A stretch of DNA of 64,000 nucleotides from Tissierellia bacterium (GCA_012838225.1 DUPT01000021.1:55049-119048); one strand, 5' to 3'; positions 8,136 through 17,252 are shown, counted from the first letter of the stretch. Program-made: numbers and translations. Notes: generated by a model from the sequence alone, not told the origin.

Positions 8136-8717
8136 ATGAACCTGAAAGAATTGATCTATCGCAACCGAACCATCCGCCGATTCGACCAGTCGGTTCGGAT
8201 CTCACACCAAGAGCTCGAGGACTTGGTCGATCTGGCCCGGGTGACCTCGAATGCCGGCAACAATCAGGCCCTGAAATATGTCCTGGTGACTGATCCGGCG
8301 ATGTGTCAGGTGGTGTTTGATACATTGAAGTGGGCGGCGGCGCTACCGGACTGGGATGGGCCGGAGGAGGGCGAACGGCCGAGCGCTTATATCATTGCGA
8401 TCCACGATGAGTCGATCTCGAAGAACATCCTGTGGGATCTGGGACTGGCCATCCAGAGCATCACCCTCGGAGCCGTCGACAAGGGCTATGGCGGCTGTCA
8501 GTTCGGGAGTGTCAATTTCCCGGCGCTAAAGGCCGGCCTTGGCATCACCGATGAGGCCCATAAGCCGCTGATGGTCCTGGCACTGGGAAAACCGATCGAG
8601 CAGGTGGAGCTGACAGACCTACCGGCCAACGCTCAGACCACCTACTGGCGAGATGATGATCAGGTGCACTATGTACCTAAGCGACAGCTGAGCGATATCA
8701 TCCTAAAGCGGTTCTAG
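8136..8717 (+). CDS. Nitroreductase-family FMN oxidoreductase
   Basis: A 193-residue protein with the nitroreductase fold: RNRTIRRFDQ at the N-terminus (FMN phosphate binding), SNAGNNQALKY around residue 45, and a C-terminal ALGKPIEQ segment. These flavoproteins use NAD(P)H or reduced carriers to reduce quinones, nitro groups or other acceptors; the physiological substrate is unknown. It is separated by 8 bp from the hydroxyacid dehydrogenase gene and ends at a bidirectional terminator. The start follows AGGAGG at normal distance. Confidence 0.88.
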   Translation: MNLKELIYRNRTIRRFDQSVRISHQELEDLVDLARVTSNAGNNQALKYVLVTDPAMCQVVFDTLKWAAALPDWDGPEEGERPSAYIIAIHDESISKNILWDLGLAIQSITLGAVDKGYGGCQFGSVNFPALKAGLGITDEAHKPLMVLALGKPIEQVELTDLPANAQTTYWRDDDQVHYVPKRQLSDIILKRF

Positions 8718-8730
8718 AAAATATGACACG

Positions 8731-8758
8731 AAAAACCACCTTGGACGAGGTGGTTTTT
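8731..8758. terminator. Bidirectional terminator between convergent genes
   Basis: AAAAACCACCT (8731-8741), loop TGGACG, AGGTGGTTTTT (8748-8758). The A-run on one side and T-run on the other let it serve both the nitroreductase and the ABC permease genes. Confidence 0.9.
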
Positions 8759-8764
8759 TAGTGT

Positions 8765-10354
8765 CTAGATGATCGATCGGAACTTCTTCACGCCGGCGGT
8801 GGCAAGATAGCGATACAAGAACAGGGCAGCCAGGGCGTAGAAGGCAAGGGCGGCGTAGAGGATATGGTCGCCCAGGTATTTTCTCAGCCAAAAGAGCAAC
8901 AGCATCAGCGCGATCGTGCCGAGCATCACACCGAGTGAGCCGATCATGACACTGGCGCTGTTTTTGACAGCCGCCGTATCACTGGGGGCATCGAGCTTCG
9001 GGAAGTGGATATTGGCGATCAAGCCGATGAGTGACGATACCAGACCGGCCAATAGCGGCAAGACAAAGATGAGTATTCGCTCCAACAGCGTCAAATCGAA
9101 TAGGATATTGCTGACGATGCCGGCCACCAGCAGCGGTGGCAGGAAGAGCAAGAAGTTTAGGATGATCTTGGCGTGGAAGACATTCATCGTCGAAACCGGA
9201 AGAGATTTCAGGATCCACAGCTTCGAACCCTCCAAGGAGATGCTGGGCGCGGTGGTATTACTCATGCCAAACATCGAGATGACGGCCGCGATCACGAGCA
9301 GGCCGGCCGGAAGGCCGATCATCGTTAGGACCCCCTCGATCTGTCCGGCCATCTCTGGCTTAAACAGCAGGTAGAGCGAGCCTCCCAGGACCATCAGCGG
9401 CCCGAAGATGGTGTTTACAAAGTAGGCCGGTGTATTGATGTACTGCTTGATTTCCTTTCGCACCAGGGCAACCAGGGGTGATCTACGCCCGGAGGGTCCC
9501 CGGTAGTCGCTCGATTTTCGTCGGACGGCCATGCCCGAGATGATATCGACGAACCGGCGAGCCAGCAGCCACGTCACTGCCGCCAGCGGAAGGATGGACA
9601 CCAACGCCAGCATGAGGAGCGAGCGCATATCGGTGTCGACCAGGATGTTTCGCACCCAATAAAATGGTTGAGCCAGTTTTAGCCAGCCGGTAGGCAAGGC
9701 CCAGGGCACGATCGAGCCTTCGATGAGCTTGCTCTGCATCGTGATTGAAAAATACATCACGCCGCCCAGGCCGGCCAGCATGATGATATTCATGATCATC
9801 GGCGATACCTTGGTTCGGGCTTGGAACAGTCCGAAGATATAGCTGACGATGAGGGCCAATACGGTCGCGATCATCGGCAGCAAAAGCACAATGGCCAGAA
9901 ACAGCGGATAGGCTGCTACCGGCAGGCTTTGATACCTGGTATAGGCATACATCGACGGTGCCAGCATAAAGAGCGTCAGCAAGAGCGCCTCGCCGTAGAT
10001 GGCCGACAGCTTGGCCAGCATGACCTTTCGCTCGCTCAGCGGCAGGCTTAGCAGAAAGGTCGTATCCTTGGCCTGAAAAATGATGCCGTTTGCTCCCATG
10101 ACGATAAAGAAGAGCGACAGGATCACCGCCAGGCCGCTCATGAAGACAAAGACCATATCCGGCGCGCCAACGGCACTAAAGGCCAGGGCCATCTGCATCG
10201 AATAGATGCCGCCGATATAGAGCCCCAGTCCGGCGATCAGGGCGAGCATCAGCCAGATCGAGCGGGACTGGCGCTTCTTCTTGCCCATCGAGGTATTGTA
10301 GCTTAGGAGCTGTTTAAGCTGGATGACAAAGAGCCTTAGCATCATCTTCATCAC
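8765..10354 (-). CDS. ABC transporter permease (ABC-2 type, large)
   Basis: A 529-residue polytopic membrane protein with roughly twelve hydrophobic segments, which looks like an ABC_tran_2-type exporter permease. Its start overlaps the stop of the ATPase gene by 4 bases, so the two are coupled and form one transporter. No substrate-binding protein is next to it, which fits an exporter. The transported compound cannot be inferred. A polar insert rich in Arg and Ser (RRKSSDYRGPSGRR) lies between the two membrane halves. Confidence 0.82.
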   Translation of the reverse strand: MMKMMLRLFVIQLKQLLSYNTSMGKKKRQSRSIWLMLALIAGLGLYIGGIYSMQMALAFSAVGAPDMVFVFMSGLAVILSLFFIVMGANGIIFQAKDTTFLLSLPLSERKVMLAKLSAIYGEALLLTLFMLAPSMYAYTRYQSLPVAAYPLFLAIVLLLPMIATVLALIVSYIFGLFQARTKVSPMIMNIIMLAGLGGVMYFSITMQSKLIEGSIVPWALPTGWLKLAQPFYWVRNILVDTDMRSLLMLALVSILPLAAVTWLLARRFVDIISGMAVRRKSSDYRGPSGRRSPLVALVRKEIKQYINTPAYFVNTIFGPLMVLGGSLYLLFKPEMAGQIEGVLTMIGLPAGLLVIAAVISMFGMSNTTAPSISLEGSKLWILKSLPVSTMNVFHAKIILNFLLFLPPLLVAGIVSNILFDLTLLERILIFVLPLLAGLVSSLIGLIANIHFPKLDAPSDTAAVKNSASVMIGSLGVMLGTIALMLLLFWLRKYLGDHILYAALAFYALAALFLYRYLATAGVKKFRSII

Positions 10355-11067
10355 AAGACCTCGGATTCTGACAATTCAACGAAGATGTCTTCCAGACTGG
10401 CGTTTTGGGTCAGCTCCTGAGTCTCGCCCTGAACGACCAGTCGGCCGTTTTTAATGATGGCGATCTCATCACAGATCTTTTGGGCGACCTCTAGAACGTG
10501 GGTCGAAAAGACAACCGCGCCGCCCTTATCACAGACCTCTCTCAGATAGCCCCGCAGGGTCCGGGCGGCGATCGGATCGAGGCCGACAAACGGCTCATCG
10601 AGTAATAAGAGCTTGGGCTCATGGATCAGGGCACCGATCAGCGCCAGCTTTTGCTTCATACCGTGTGAGTAGCTTGATACCCGGTCGGACAGGTTGCCTT
10701 GGAGCTCGAAGCTGTTGGCGTACTTTGTGATCCGCTCTTGCCGATCGTGATCATCAAGCTCAAACACATCACTGATAAAGTCCAGGTATTCGGCTCCGGT
10801 CAAAAACTCATAGAGCTCGGGATTATCCGGGATAAAGGCGGTCAATGACTTGACTCGGATCGGGTCTTGCTTGATATCGGTCCCGTCGATCCGGATGGTG
10901 CCGTCTTCAAAGTCGAGGATCCCGGCGACCGAGCGCAGGGTCGTCGTCTTACCGGCTCCGTTATGGCCGATAAAGCCCATCAGCGTCCCGGGGCGGACAT
11001 GCATATCCAGTCGATCAACTGCCAGGAAGTCGCCATAGCGTTTGGTATAGTTCTCAATCTGTAACAT
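10351..11067 (-). CDS. ABC transporter ATP-binding protein
   Basis: The 238-residue nucleotide-binding subunit of the exporter. Visible motifs are Walker A GHNGAGKTTT near residue 35, the signature SYSHGMKQK, Walker B LLLLDEPF and a switch histidine in STHVLEV. It is the first gene of the two-gene minus-strand operon. The start is an ATG preceded by AAAGGAGAG. The closest families are drug, lantibiotic or sodium-export ABC systems of Firmicutes, but nothing here decides among them. Confidence 0.93.
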   Translation of the reverse strand: MLQIENYTKRYGDFLAVDRLDMHVRPGTLMGFIGHNGAGKTTTLRSVAGILDFEDGTIRIDGTDIKQDPIRVKSLTAFIPDNPELYEFLTGAEYLDFISDVFELDDHDRQERITKYANSFELQGNLSDRVSSYSHGMKQKLALIGALIHEPKLLLLDEPFVGLDPIAARTLRGYLREVCDKGGAVVFSTHVLEVAQKICDEIAIIKNGRLVVQGETQELTQNASLEDIFVELSESEVL

Positions 11068-11113
11068 AAACTCTCCTTTTGCCTGTTCATTTTTTTTTGA
11101 TTCTCTTGGTTCT

Positions 11114-11142
11114 ATCTTACTGTAAATAGCGGTCGGTTTAAA
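11114..11142 (-). promoter_or_regulatory. Possible promoter for the ABC operon
   Basis: On the minus strand, TTTAAA (11142-11137), 17 bp, then TAAGAT (11119-11114), about 45 bp before the ATPase start. Both boxes are imperfect. Confidence 0.4.
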
Positions 11143-11263
11143 GTAGAATCGATCGGTCTTTGTATTATTTATTATAATGCAAACAATTCAATAAATCAAG
11201 CCGAGTTTACCGACTCTTTACCGGCTTTGGGCGAAGGCCTTATTCAATTTTTGGGGCAAGTGG

Positions 11264-11269
11264 TATAAT
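11264..11269 (+). promoter_or_regulatory. -10 box for birA
   Basis: A perfect TATAAT, 36 bp before the birA ATG, lies in the AT-rich divergent intergenic region 11068-11304. The -35 candidate TATTCA at 11241-11246 is weak. A second TATAAT at 11173-11178 has no usable -35. Confidence 0.5.
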
Positions 11270-11304
11270 GAATAGGATTTTAAGTCAAAGGATAAGGATG
11301 GAGC

Positions 11305-12219
11305 ATGCGCCGAGCGATATTGGAACGGTTAAAACAAACGGACGACTATCTGTCCGGTGAGGCCCTAAGTCAAGCATTTGGGGTTTCCCGGGCAGCCATC
11401 AATAAGCATATCATGGCTTTAAGAGGTCTGGGCTATGAGATCGAATCGATCACCAACCGAGGCTATCGCTTGCTAAGCGATGGACCGCTGAACTCGCTCG
11501 AGTTGGAGCTTTTGATGAAGCGCCGAGGCTATCCCTTAGCTATGGCGTTCTACGATTCGGTCGATTCGACCAATCAGGCGGCGAAGCTGAGCATGACGCC
11601 CAGTCTGATCGTGGCCTTGGAGCAGACCCGGGGCAAGGGCCGGCGGGGCAGAGACTGGGTCTCGACCAAGGGTCAAGGGCTTTATTTTAGTCTTGCGCTT
11701 ATGCCGGATCTTCCGCCGGAGGTAATCTCGGCCATCACGCAATTGGCCGGTCTGTGTGTCGCCCGGGCGATCGGTCCGGAGGCTCAAATCAAATGGCCCA
11801 ATGATGTCTTTCTGGGCGGCCGGAAGGTGTGCGGTATCCTAACGGAGCTGGTGACGCAGGCGGATCTGATCGAGAAGCTTATCATCGGCATCGGCGTCAA
11901 TTTTTTACCGGTCAGCGCTATGCCGACGGCGACCTCGCTCCAGGAGGCGGAGATCGATCAGACGATGATCGGTCTGTTGGAGCGCTTCTTGGATGAATTC
12001 TTTGCAACCTATCCGGTGTTTCTCGATCAAACCGACCTTTCGGCTTGGCTCGAAGAGATCAATCAGCGGTCGTTCCTACAACACAAGAAAGTCGAGATCC
12101 TCGGGACCGGTGAGACCGGTGTGTTCGAGGGGATCGATTCTCAGGGGCGAGCGATCGTTGTCGGCGATAAGACTCATCGACTGGGCTATGGTGAGATCAG
12201 TCTGAGAGGCCGGGCGTGA
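11305..12219 (+). CDS. birA: Biotin-protein ligase / biotin repressor BirA
   Basis: Activates biotin to biotinyl-AMP and attaches it to carrier proteins such as MmdC. The 304-residue protein has an N-terminal winged helix (residues ~1-60, with SRAAINKHIMALR as recognition helix), a catalytic domain with RGKGRRGRDW (biotinyl-AMP loop) and QIKWPNDVF, and a small C-terminal domain. The HTH makes it a group II, bifunctional repressor-type ligase. Its stop overlaps the dusB start as GTGA, so birA and dusB are coupled. No biotin synthesis genes are in the window. Confidence 0.94.
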   Translation: MRRAILERLKQTDDYLSGEALSQAFGVSRAAINKHIMALRGLGYEIESITNRGYRLLSDGPLNSLELELLMKRRGYPLAMAFYDSVDSTNQAAKLSMTPSLIVALEQTRGKGRRGRDWVSTKGQGLYFSLALMPDLPPEVISAITQLAGLCVARAIGPEAQIKWPNDVFLGGRKVCGILTELVTQADLIEKLIIGIGVNFLPVSAMPTATSLQEAEIDQTMIGLLERFLDEFFATYPVFLDQTDLSAWLEEINQRSFLQHKKVEILGTGETGVFEGIDSQGRAIVVGDKTHRLGYGEISLRGRA

Positions 12220-13160
12220 GACTGCCTCGAATCATGATGGCTCCGATGGCCGGCATCACCGATGCCCCCTACCGAAAAATCTGTCGAGCGATGGGGCTGG
12301 AGCTGGCCTATACCGAAATGGTATCCTCCCGCGGCTTGATCTATGAAAACGAACGGACAGAGGACTATATCATCAACCCCGATGAACCACCATCTTTAGG
12401 GGTACAGCTGTTTGGCAACGACCCTGAAGTGATGGCAAGTGCAACTAAAAGATTGGGAGAGATTGGACGGTATGACTTTCTCGACTTGAACATGGGCTGT
12501 CCGGCCCGTAAGATCATGACGAATCGGGACGGCTGTCAATTGATGAGGACACCGCTTCTGGCGGGAGAGATCATTGCCGCCATGCGCCGAGTCACTCAAA
12601 AACCGCTCAGTGCCAAAATGCGGCTCGGACTGACTCGAAGCTCGGTCAATGTCTTGGAGGTGGCCAAGCGTGTTGAAGCGGCCGGAGCAGATTTTATCAT
12701 CGTCCATGGCCGCACCGCTGATCAGATGTATACCGGCCGGGCCGATTGGGAGATGATCGCCCAGGTAAAAGAAGCGATGACGATCCCGGTCATCGGTAAC
12801 GGCGATATCTTTAGCGTCCGGGATTATATCGATCGACAGGCCTACGGTGTCGACGGCTTTATGCTGGCGAGGGGGATCCAGGGCAATCCTTGGCTGATCA
12901 GAGATATCCTATTATATGAAGAGACCGGTGAGATCGCGCCGCCACCGACGCTTCGGGAGCGAGTCGAGGTGGCGAGGCGCCATCTCGATGAGATCATTTC
13001 GATCAAAGGTCCCGGGGCGATCCCGGAGTTTCGCAAGCACGCCGGCTGGTACTTTAAGGGGATCCCCGGGAGTGCCAAGTTTCGGGCTGCCCTGTCGAAT
13101 CTGAATTCAGCCGCCGAGTTTCGTGAATTGACCGAGCCTTGGCTTGACATTCAGGGTTAA
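12216..13160 (+). CDS. dusB: tRNA-dihydrouridine synthase DusB
   Basis: FMN-dependent reduction of uridine in tRNA. The 314-residue protein starts with MAPMAGITDAPYR, carries the catalytic cysteine in DLNMGCPARK and the FMN-binding IVHGRTADQMY and GNGDIFS segments, and has the C-terminal helical tRNA-binding domain. GTG start overlapping the birA stop by 4 bases. The 3' end of the gene contains the greA promoter. Its position upstream of greA and lysS is common in Firmicutes. Confidence 0.93.
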   Translation: MRLPRIMMAPMAGITDAPYRKICRAMGLELAYTEMVSSRGLIYENERTEDYIINPDEPPSLGVQLFGNDPEVMASATKRLGEIGRYDFLDLNMGCPARKIMTNRDGCQLMRTPLLAGEIIAAMRRVTQKPLSAKMRLGLTRSSVNVLEVAKRVEAAGADFIIVHGRTADQMYTGRADWEMIAQVKEAMTIPVIGNGDIFSVRDYIDRQAYGVDGFMLARGIQGNPWLIRDILLYEETGEIAPPPTLRERVEVARRHLDEIISIKGPGAIPEFRKHAGWYFKGIPGSAKFRAALSNLNSAAEFRELTEPWLDIQG

Positions 13161-13172
13161 GCATACTACAAT
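13144..13172 (+). promoter_or_regulatory. greA promoter inside the dusB 3' end
   Basis: TTGACA (13144-13149), 17-bp spacer, TACAAT (13167-13172). It overlaps the last codons of dusB and lies 30 bp before the greA TTG start, so greA-lysS can be transcribed independently. Confidence 0.85.
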
Positions 13173-13201
13173 AGTCGCATTAAATACGGAGGTAAGACAC
13201 T

Positions 13202-13684
13202 TTGCTAAACCCGAACAAGGAAGTTATTCTGACAACGGAGGGCTTGCAGAAGCTCGAAGATGAATTGGAAGTATTAAAGGTAGAAAAGCGGGCCGAAATC
13301 GCCGAGCGCATCAAGGAAGCCCGCACCTTTGGCGACATCAGTGAAAATGCCGAATATGATGAAGCAAAAAATGCCCAGGCCGAGCTTGAGCAGCGCATCG
13401 ATAAACTGGAAAACATATTGAAATTTGCCATTGTCGTCGACGATGACGACATCCCCAAGGGCGTTGTCTACGTCGGATCGATCGTCAAGGTCAAGGATCT
13501 CGACGAGGACGAGGACGAAACCTTTGAGATCGTCGGAGCCCGCGAAGCAGATCCGTTCAACGGAAAAATATCACACGAATCACCGATCGGCGCGGCCCTG
13601 ATGGGCAAGAAAAAGGGCGACAAGGTAGAAGCCCACACTCCATCAGGAACGATTCACTACAAGATTTTGTCAATCAAGAAATAG
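13202..13684 (+). CDS. greA: Transcription elongation factor GreA
   Basis: Rescues backtracked RNA polymerase by stimulating transcript cleavage. The 160-residue protein has the N-terminal coiled coil (about residues 10-75, with the acidic tip AEYDEAKNAQ) and the C-terminal FKBP-like domain ending in GTIHYKIL. The start is TTG, chosen because GGAGG lies nine bases upstream and the sequence begins with the usual short leader before VILTTEGLQKLEDEL. lysS follows after 8 bp. Confidence 0.95.
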   Translation: MLNPNKEVILTTEGLQKLEDELEVLKVEKRAEIAERIKEARTFGDISENAEYDEAKNAQAELEQRIDKLENILKFAIVVDDDDIPKGVVYVGSIVKVKDLDEDEDETFEIVGAREADPFNGKISHESPIGAALMGKKKGDKVEAHTPSGTIHYKILSIKK

Positions 13685-13692
13685 GAGAAACC

Positions 13693-15159
13693 ATGTCACA
13701 AGAAATCACCGACCTGAGGCAAATCCGGATCGAAAAACTCCGTCGTCTCCAGGAAAAAGGGAAGGACCCTTTTCGGATCGAGAAGTTTAAGCGCACCCAT
13801 CAAAGTCAACAGATCATTGAGCAGTATGACGAATTAGAAGGTCAGACTGTATCGATCGCCGGTCGGGTCATGACCAAACGGATGATGGGCAAGGCCTCCT
13901 TCATCCACATCCAGGACATGCTGGGCCGCATTCAGGTCTATGTCCGCCAGGATGTGATCGGTGAAGAGGACTTCGAGGACTTTAAGACCATCGATATCGG
14001 TGATATCCTGGGCATTACCGGGGAAGTCTTTTTGACGAGGACCGGCGAAAAAAGCGTCAAAGCAGAACAAGTGACGCTCTTGACCAAGAGCCTGTTTACG
14101 CTGCCGGAGAAGTTTCATGGTCTGACCGATCCGGAGCTACGCTATCGTCAGCGTTACGTCGATCTGATCATGAACCCGGAGGTCCGTGACACCTTCTTAA
14201 AGCGGACCCGGATCATTAAGGGCATCCGGCGCTACCTCGACGATCTGGGCTATCTCGAGGTCGAGACCCCGATTTTGCAAACGGTTGCCGGCGGTGCGGC
14301 CGCCAGACCCTTTTTGACTCACCACAATACACTCGATCTGGATATGCAGCTGAGGATCGCCAATGAGTTGTTCTTGAAGCGCTTGACCGTCGGCGGCTTC
14401 GATAAAGTCTATGAGATGGGCAAGATGTTTCGTAACGAGGGCATCTCGATGCGACACAATCCAGAATTCACCAGCATCGAATTATATGCCGCCTATCAAG
14501 ACTATGAGGACATGATGGATACGCTTGAGGGACTGGTGGAGTATCTCTGCCTCGATCTCTACGGTCAAACCACCATCACCTATCAGGACCGTGAGATCGA
14601 TTTCAAGCGGCCCTGGCGACGAGTCTCGATGAACGATCTGGTCGTTGAAAAAACCGGCATCAATTTCTTTGACATGCCGCTGGAAGAAGGGATCGCCGTC
14701 GCGAAAAAAGAGCTGGCGCTCGATGTTGAGCCCTATATGACCGAGGGCCATCTGGTCAATCTGGCGTTTGAAGAATACTGTGAGAAGGATCTGGTCCAGC
14801 CGACCTTCGTCCTGCACCATCCGGTGGAGATCTCACCGCTGGCCAAACGAAATCCGGAGGATCCCCGGATCACCAATCGGTTTGAGACCTTCGTCAACAC
14901 CTGGGAGATCGCGAATGCCTTCAGTGAGCTAAACGATCCGATCGACCAACGCGGCCGCTTCGAGGATCAGGTGAAGGCCGGCGAAGGCGGTGATGAAGAG
15001 AGCCATCCGATGGATGAAGATTTCCTGCAAGCGATCGAGGTCGGCCTGCCGCCGACCGGCGGTATGGGGATCGGCGTCGACCGGTTGATCATGATCCTGA
15101 CCGGCGCCTCATCGATTCGGGACATTCTGTTCTTCCCGACGATGAGACCGATCGATTAA
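13693..15159 (+). CDS. lysS: Lysyl-tRNA synthetase, class II
   Basis: Charges tRNA-Lys. The 488-residue protein has an N-terminal OB-fold anticodon-binding domain (residues ~55-145) and a class II catalytic core with motif 2 MFRNEGISMRHNPEF and motif 3 GMGIGVDRL. It is in an operon with greA and is followed by a terminator with a UUCG tetraloop. Nothing unusual is seen in the sequence; length matches the family. Confidence 0.96.
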   Translation: MSQEITDLRQIRIEKLRRLQEKGKDPFRIEKFKRTHQSQQIIEQYDELEGQTVSIAGRVMTKRMMGKASFIHIQDMLGRIQVYVRQDVIGEEDFEDFKTIDIGDILGITGEVFLTRTGEKSVKAEQVTLLTKSLFTLPEKFHGLTDPELRYRQRYVDLIMNPEVRDTFLKRTRIIKGIRRYLDDLGYLEVETPILQTVAGGAAARPFLTHHNTLDLDMQLRIANELFLKRLTVGGFDKVYEMGKMFRNEGISMRHNPEFTSIELYAAYQDYEDMMDTLEGLVEYLCLDLYGQTTITYQDREIDFKRPWRRVSMNDLVVEKTGINFFDMPLEEGIAVAKKELALDVEPYMTEGHLVNLAFEEYCEKDLVQPTFVLHHPVEISPLAKRNPEDPRITNRFETFVNTWEIANAFSELNDPIDQRGRFEDQVKAGEGGDEESHPMDEDFLQAIEVGLPPTGGMGIGVDRLIMILTGASSIRDILFFPTMRPID

Positions 15160-15168
15160 TAAAAGTAG

Positions 15169-15195
15169 AGCGATGCTTCGGTATCGCTTTTTTTT
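15169..15195 (+). terminator. Terminator after lysS
   Basis: Eight-bp stem AGCGATGC / GTATCGCT with loop TTCG (a stable tetraloop) at 15169-15188, then a run of T to 15195. Confidence 0.93.
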
Positions 15196-15270
15196 GTCCG
15201 CATATCTTTTGTCAAATAGAAGCAACGGATGAAACATCGATCTCTCCTTCATTTGGTGGGCGACTTTTAT

Positions 15271-15299
15271 TTGACTGATTGCCTGATTTGAATTATAAT
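15271..15299 (+). promoter_or_regulatory. Promoter of the GntR/membrane protein operon
   Basis: TTGACT (15271-15276), 17-bp spacer, TATAAT (15294-15299), 23 bp before the ATG at 15322. Near-consensus. In YtrA-type systems the regulator usually represses this promoter. Confidence 0.85.
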
Positions 15300-15321
15300 A
15301 AGTAATGCAAAGGAGGCGAAC

Positions 15322-15690
15322 ATGCTGGTGAGCTTTGATTTTCAAAGTGACATTCCATTATATATGCAGCTCAGAAACCAAGTGGTGATCGGGATCGCTC
15401 AGGGCAAGCTGTTGCCGGGTGAGCAGCTGCCGACCATCCGGGCGCTGGCCGAGGAGAGCGGCATCAATATGATGACCGTTTCCAAGGCCTATCAACTGCT
15501 GAAGCAAGAGGGCTATATCCTGACCGACCGGCGAAGCGGTACGGTGGTCGCACCGCGCCAAAAGGGTGTGATCTCCGAGGAAACGATCCATGGACTGCGG
15601 GTGCTGCTCTCAGAGCTTCAGGTCAGCGGTCTATCAGAGAAGGAGGTTTTGACGGTCTGTCGAAAGCTCTATCAAGAGGGGACGAAATGA
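15322..15690 (+). CDS. GntR-family regulator, YtrA subfamily
   Basis: A 122-residue DNA-binding regulator consisting of a GntR winged helix (IPLYMQLRNQV ... LPTIRALAEESGIN ... VSKAYQLLKQEGYI) and only a short C-terminal helical tail for dimerisation, which is typical of YtrA proteins. These normally autoregulate an operon with membrane or ABC genes and respond to cell-envelope stress. Its stop overlaps the start of the membrane protein gene as ATGA. Confidence 0.9.
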   Translation: MLVSFDFQSDIPLYMQLRNQVVIGIAQGKLLPGEQLPTIRALAEESGINMMTVSKAYQLLKQEGYILTDRRSGTVVAPRQKGVISEETIHGLRVLLSELQVSGLSEKEVLTVCRKLYQEGTK

Positions 15691-17024
15691 TGCTAAAATG
15701 GATTCTTTGGCTCAGCTTGGGCTGGTTACCGGTCCTGATGTATTTTATGCTCCGAAATGAGACCAAGTTCAAGAAAAATATCGTGGTCGCGGTGACGCTG
15801 CCCTATCAGGCTCGAAGTGATCATGAGGTGCTTGAGCTCCTCGATCGCTTCAAACGACAGATCCTTTGGATCAATCTGGGCTTGCTGCTGATCCTCATCC
15901 CGTTTTTACTTATTGACAGTCAGTGGTTGATGATGAGTGTCTATATGACGTGGGTCCTGTTTGCCATGGTCCTGCCGATGGTGCCCTATGTCCGAACCAA
16001 TCTGGCCCTGAAGCGCTTGAAGGCGGCGAGGGGCTGGAAGCGAGTCGATCAAACGATCAGACACGTCAATCTGGCCGCGGTGCCGCCGGCCAATTGGATC
16101 TCGCCCTGGGCGTTTTTGCCCGGGATCGTGATCAGTTTTTTACCGATCATCTGGGACCGGGCGATGTTTCCGCTCTATCTGACCTTTGGACTGACGGCGC
16201 TTTTCTTTTGGTTTGGCTACCGCTATTTATACCGCAATAAATCGGAGATGGTCGATCAAAACACCGAGCTGACACGGCTCTTGACCCAGGTGAGGCGCTA
16301 TAACTGGGGCAAGGTCTGGCTGCTGTTTGTCTATTCCTTTGCCCTTATGAGCCTGATCGGGTGGCTCTTGGCAAAGTGGCCGTTCATCCAATTGGTCGCG
16401 ATCATTTTGCTGAGCTTTATCATGACGATCTTTGCCATCCGGGTGGAGTTTCGGACTCGGCGCATCCAGGAGGAGTTGACCAAGGACAGCGGCAAGGACT
16501 GGTATGTCGATGATGACGATTATTGGCTCGGTGGGGTGGTCTACTATAATCCGAATGACAGCCGATTGTTGATCAATTCCCGGGTCGGCATGAACAGTAC
16601 CTTCAATCTGGCGCAGACCTCGGGTAAGATCCTGGCGGGTGGGCTGGTGCTGATGCTACTGGCGATGCCCTTTACCGGCTTGTTTCTTCGGGCGGTGGAA
16701 AACCAACCGATCAGCCTGGAGCTAAGCCAGCAGTCGCTGATCGCCCATCGGGGAAGAAATCAAGCGGTGATGGCGCTTTCGGATATCGAGCAGGTGGAGC
16801 TCTTGACTGAATTACCAAAAAATATGACGAGGAACTGGGGCAGCGGGTTCGACCGCCAGCTCTCGGGCAGGTTCTCGGCGCCGGGCTATGGCGCCATGGA
16901 GCTGAGGCTCGATCCGACCAAGCCGCCCTATCTGCTGGTGACGCTTCGTGATGGCACCACCTACCTGATCGGATCGCGTGATACCACCGAGACGGAGGAG
17001 ATCTATCGCAGGCTCAACCGATAG
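15687..17024 (+). CDS. DUF5808/DUF1648-like membrane protein
   Basis: A 445-residue polytopic membrane protein. The start region KFKKNIVVAVTLPYQAR and the internal segment DDDDYWLGGVVYYNPNDSRL followed by a glycine/asparagine-rich stretch match the arrangement of DUF1648/DUF5808 proteins found beside YtrA-type regulators in Firmicutes. About seven or eight hydrophobic segments; the last ~100 residues are a soluble, PH-like domain. Function is unknown; membrane stress or peptide-antibiotic response is the usual suggestion for such pairs and is only inference here. Confidence 0.7.
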   Translation: MMLKWILWLSLGWLPVLMYFMLRNETKFKKNIVVAVTLPYQARSDHEVLELLDRFKRQILWINLGLLLILIPFLLIDSQWLMMSVYMTWVLFAMVLPMVPYVRTNLALKRLKAARGWKRVDQTIRHVNLAAVPPANWISPWAFLPGIVISFLPIIWDRAMFPLYLTFGLTALFFWFGYRYLYRNKSEMVDQNTELTRLLTQVRRYNWGKVWLLFVYSFALMSLIGWLLAKWPFIQLVAIILLSFIMTIFAIRVEFRTRRIQEELTKDSGKDWYVDDDDYWLGGVVYYNPNDSRLLINSRVGMNSTFNLAQTSGKILAGGLVLMLLAMPFTGLFLRAVENQPISLELSQQSLIAHRGRNQAVMALSDIEQVELLTELPKNMTRNWGSGFDRQLSGRFSAPGYGAMELRLDPTKPPYLLVTLRDGTTYLIGSRDTTETEEIYRRLNR

Positions 17025-17170
17025 TTTCATCACAAAGTCTTGGTTGAAAGATAGGCAGTTGAATCCCGTAGGAAAAAACTCAGCGATTTAGATGGGTGAA
17101 TGAGATACTCTTTTCTAGCAAAGCCATGGAATTTCGGTCTTTGCATTTTCTTGCAGACTATAAAAAACCC

Positions 17171-17198
17171 TTGCATTCTAGTCGGACTCTGATACTAT
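17171..17198 (+). promoter_or_regulatory. nrdJ promoter
   Basis: TTGCAT (17171-17176), 16-bp spacer, TACTAT (17193-17198). The -10 box overlaps the first NrdR box, consistent with repression by NrdR. Confidence 0.65.
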
Positions 17199-17239
17199 AT
17201 ATGGTACCGAAAAGATTAGTTAAGCACTATATATAGAAA
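17192..17239 (+). promoter_or_regulatory. Two NrdR boxes upstream of nrdJ
   Basis: Box 1 is at 17192-17207 with core CTATATATGG, box 2 at 17224-17239 with core CTATATATAG. Both fit the NrdR consensus acaCwAtATaTwGtgt in the core. They are 32 bp centre to centre, about three helical turns, as is usual for paired NrdR sites. NrdR is the nucleotide-sensing repressor of ribonucleotide reductase genes. Confidence 0.85.
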
Positions 17240-17252
17240 CACAGGAGGAATT

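Noticed and set aside
11068..11304. BirA operator in the region before birA
   Set aside because: The repeated TTTACCG near 11206-11222 is too short and does not fit the spaced TTGTAAAC-type palindrome of biotin operators.
17025..17190. Possible cobalamin riboswitch before nrdJ
   Set aside because: The gap is long enough for part of one, but no B12-box was seen; the region is explained by promoter and NrdR boxes.
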